Assembly (NCBI GenBank): GCA_015179125.1
Contig: WHVA01000159.1
Coordinates: 62,001-126,000 of the forward strand
Direction of reading: 5' to 3'
Source: Gautieria morchelliformis
Lineage: Eukaryota; Basidiomycota; Agaricomycetes; Gomphales; Gomphaceae
DNA length: 64,000 bases
A program made the translations under genes and the position numbers. Below the pieces are notes generated by a model, which was given only the letters and a program-made list of their open reading frames with translations, was not told the DNA's origin and did not search any database. This document shows, in pieces, positions 63,110 to 64,000 of this stretch. Each line of letters starts with the position of its first letter. Position 1 is the first letter of the stretch.

Positions 63110-63720
63110 CTACATTCCATGCGCACCGTCGCCCAGCTTCCTTCTTCTCTGTCAAGTACTTATTGAGCTTGTCATCTTCTTCAAGTACTCTGGACACATG
63201 GACTCGGATTTCGCTGTCGACGAGACATCCATCCATAGATACCTGATGCGAAACCAAGTCCCGCCGGGTCTTCTCGATGTCTTGCTCGTATCGACTTGTT
63301 GGCAGAGGTGTCATGTGTCACAGTTCCATCCGTGGATTTCTTTGATTAGCCCCAGGAATTGATGTCGGTCTGGGCATTCGTCAAGGGCATCGAAGATGAT
63401 ATAAACGTTCTTCTCGAAAGTGCCAATGATAGAAATGAGCGTTGACGTGAGCTCTCCGGAGATGGCGATTCTTGAGCATTCTTTTTGTCAGAAAATAGCT
63501 TGGCAAGGCAGTCAAAGGTTGCGGCAGGGGTCTTGACGCTAGGTCGCATATCCCCGCTGAGCACGCATCGTTAGCACGGTAGCTAGATATCCGAAGCCTA
63601 GCTGGTTGTCATGTCGGCTGTCATTCCAGTGGATAAGCATGTTCCCATATATTGGGCAATTTACCGCAGCTCGATCCTCCCTCAATCCTGATTCAGAACA
63701 GGCTCTTAGTAATCATTGAT
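63110..63720 (-). pseudogene. NACHT (STAND NTPase) gene remnant
   Basis: On the minus strand a clear Walker B block, NVYIIFDALDECPDRHQFLG followed by LIKEIHGWN, lies at about 63400-63330. PLPTSRYEQDIEK, then LVSHQVSMDGCLVDSEIRVH and VSRVLEEDDKLNKYLTEKKE (63314-63125), match the region after Walker B in fungal NACHT-ankyrin and NACHT-WD proteins. These blocks are in different frames (shifts near 63480 and 63312, and again near 63120), and no Walker A or repeat domain is present. Such proteins act in fungal self/non-self recognition. This is a broken piece, at most 200 codons. Confidence 0.6.
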
Positions 63721-64000
63721 CGTGGATAGAATAATCGATGGTCTCCCTCGCGTGCCTGATCGCCACTAGGCGCTAGGCTACGATCGACGACCGTCTGCTG
63801 CCGGCCGGCCGTTTTCCCGCCGCTACGCACGATTCCTCGAGCAAAACGGACACACCGCTCGGGCTGCGCTCCGCTATAAGAACCGAGTCGCGTCACGAGG
63901 ATGTCCTGGTTCGACATGGGGTCTCTCGGTTTCTTTAGCGTGAGGAGAGGACACTTTGGAAAAACAATCATGAATGGTGCTAGTGCGACCAGGTCCGCGC
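63721..64000. other. Right-edge DNA, nothing recognised
   Basis: A minus frame (63971-63693) covers this part but has no features of a known protein. The sequence contains CGGCCGGCCG and other CpG-rich words and may be ordinary intergenic DNA. Confidence 0.3.

Noticed and set aside
63693-63971. 92-codon minus frame at the right edge
   Set aside because: No recognisable motif or splice context; it may be chance in GC-rich DNA.

Overview
The window looks like a transposon graveyard from a basidiomycete, probably an agaricomycete. The reasons are: Helitrons of the fungal RepHel type, chromodomain-bearing Ty3/Gypsy elements, Ty1/Copia elements with short LTRs, an AP-endonuclease LINE with a zinc-knuckle ORF1, and the two host-like genes at the right end (a DUF7918-like gene with introns of 49-67 nt, and a NACHT-type fragment). 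No rRNA, tRNA or CRISPR was seen. Identification is by reading translated sequence and repeat ends only; no database was searched.

Layout. 1-8418 is a Helitron cluster: pieces on the + strand (1-330) abut two minus-strand Helitrons lying head to tail, a non-autonomous one full of a 17-bp minisatellite (331-2390) and a nearly intact autonomous one (2391-8418). The right edge of this cluster sits in the 3' LTR of Copia A (8419-24096). Copia A is itself split by an 11.2-kb block (9770-21005) flanked by the 5-bp duplication ATAGG. That block holds 1.7 kb of non-element DNA with an exon-like piece, chromovirus Gypsy A (11668-18930) with a solo LTR inside it, and a fold-back of the same LTR that was hit by a 1.27-kb solo LTR of another family (S).

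24097-30265 is a second, decayed Helitron on the + strand. It lacks its helicase core but keeps a C-terminal domain that resembles a cysteine peptidase. 30280-38066 is Gypsy D, carrying a palindromic MITE, two solo LTRs with clean target duplications and an extra sense ORF after the chromodomain. A Copia fragment, solo LTR S2 and a Gypsy fragment follow. Then comes a LINE (40313-44016) cut off by Copia B (44017-49343), a second Gypsy D piece with solo LTR S3 inside it (49562-52614), a GC-rich minisatellite, about 3 kb of unassigned DNA, and Gypsy E (56040-59587), which carries an antisense coiled-coil/Cys-rich gene between pol and its 3' LTR.

The right end is the most gene-like part. A five-exon DUF7918-like gene (62684-60811, minus) runs in frame from its coiled-coil tail into the RT/RNase H end of a Copia element. 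Beyond it is a broken NACHT (STAND NTPase) fragment.

The genes do not form a pathway. The organising theme is nesting: Copia A is older than Gypsy A and the Helitrons; Gypsy A LTRs are older than solo LTR S1; Gypsy D is older than its MITE and solo LTRs; the LINE is older than Copia B.
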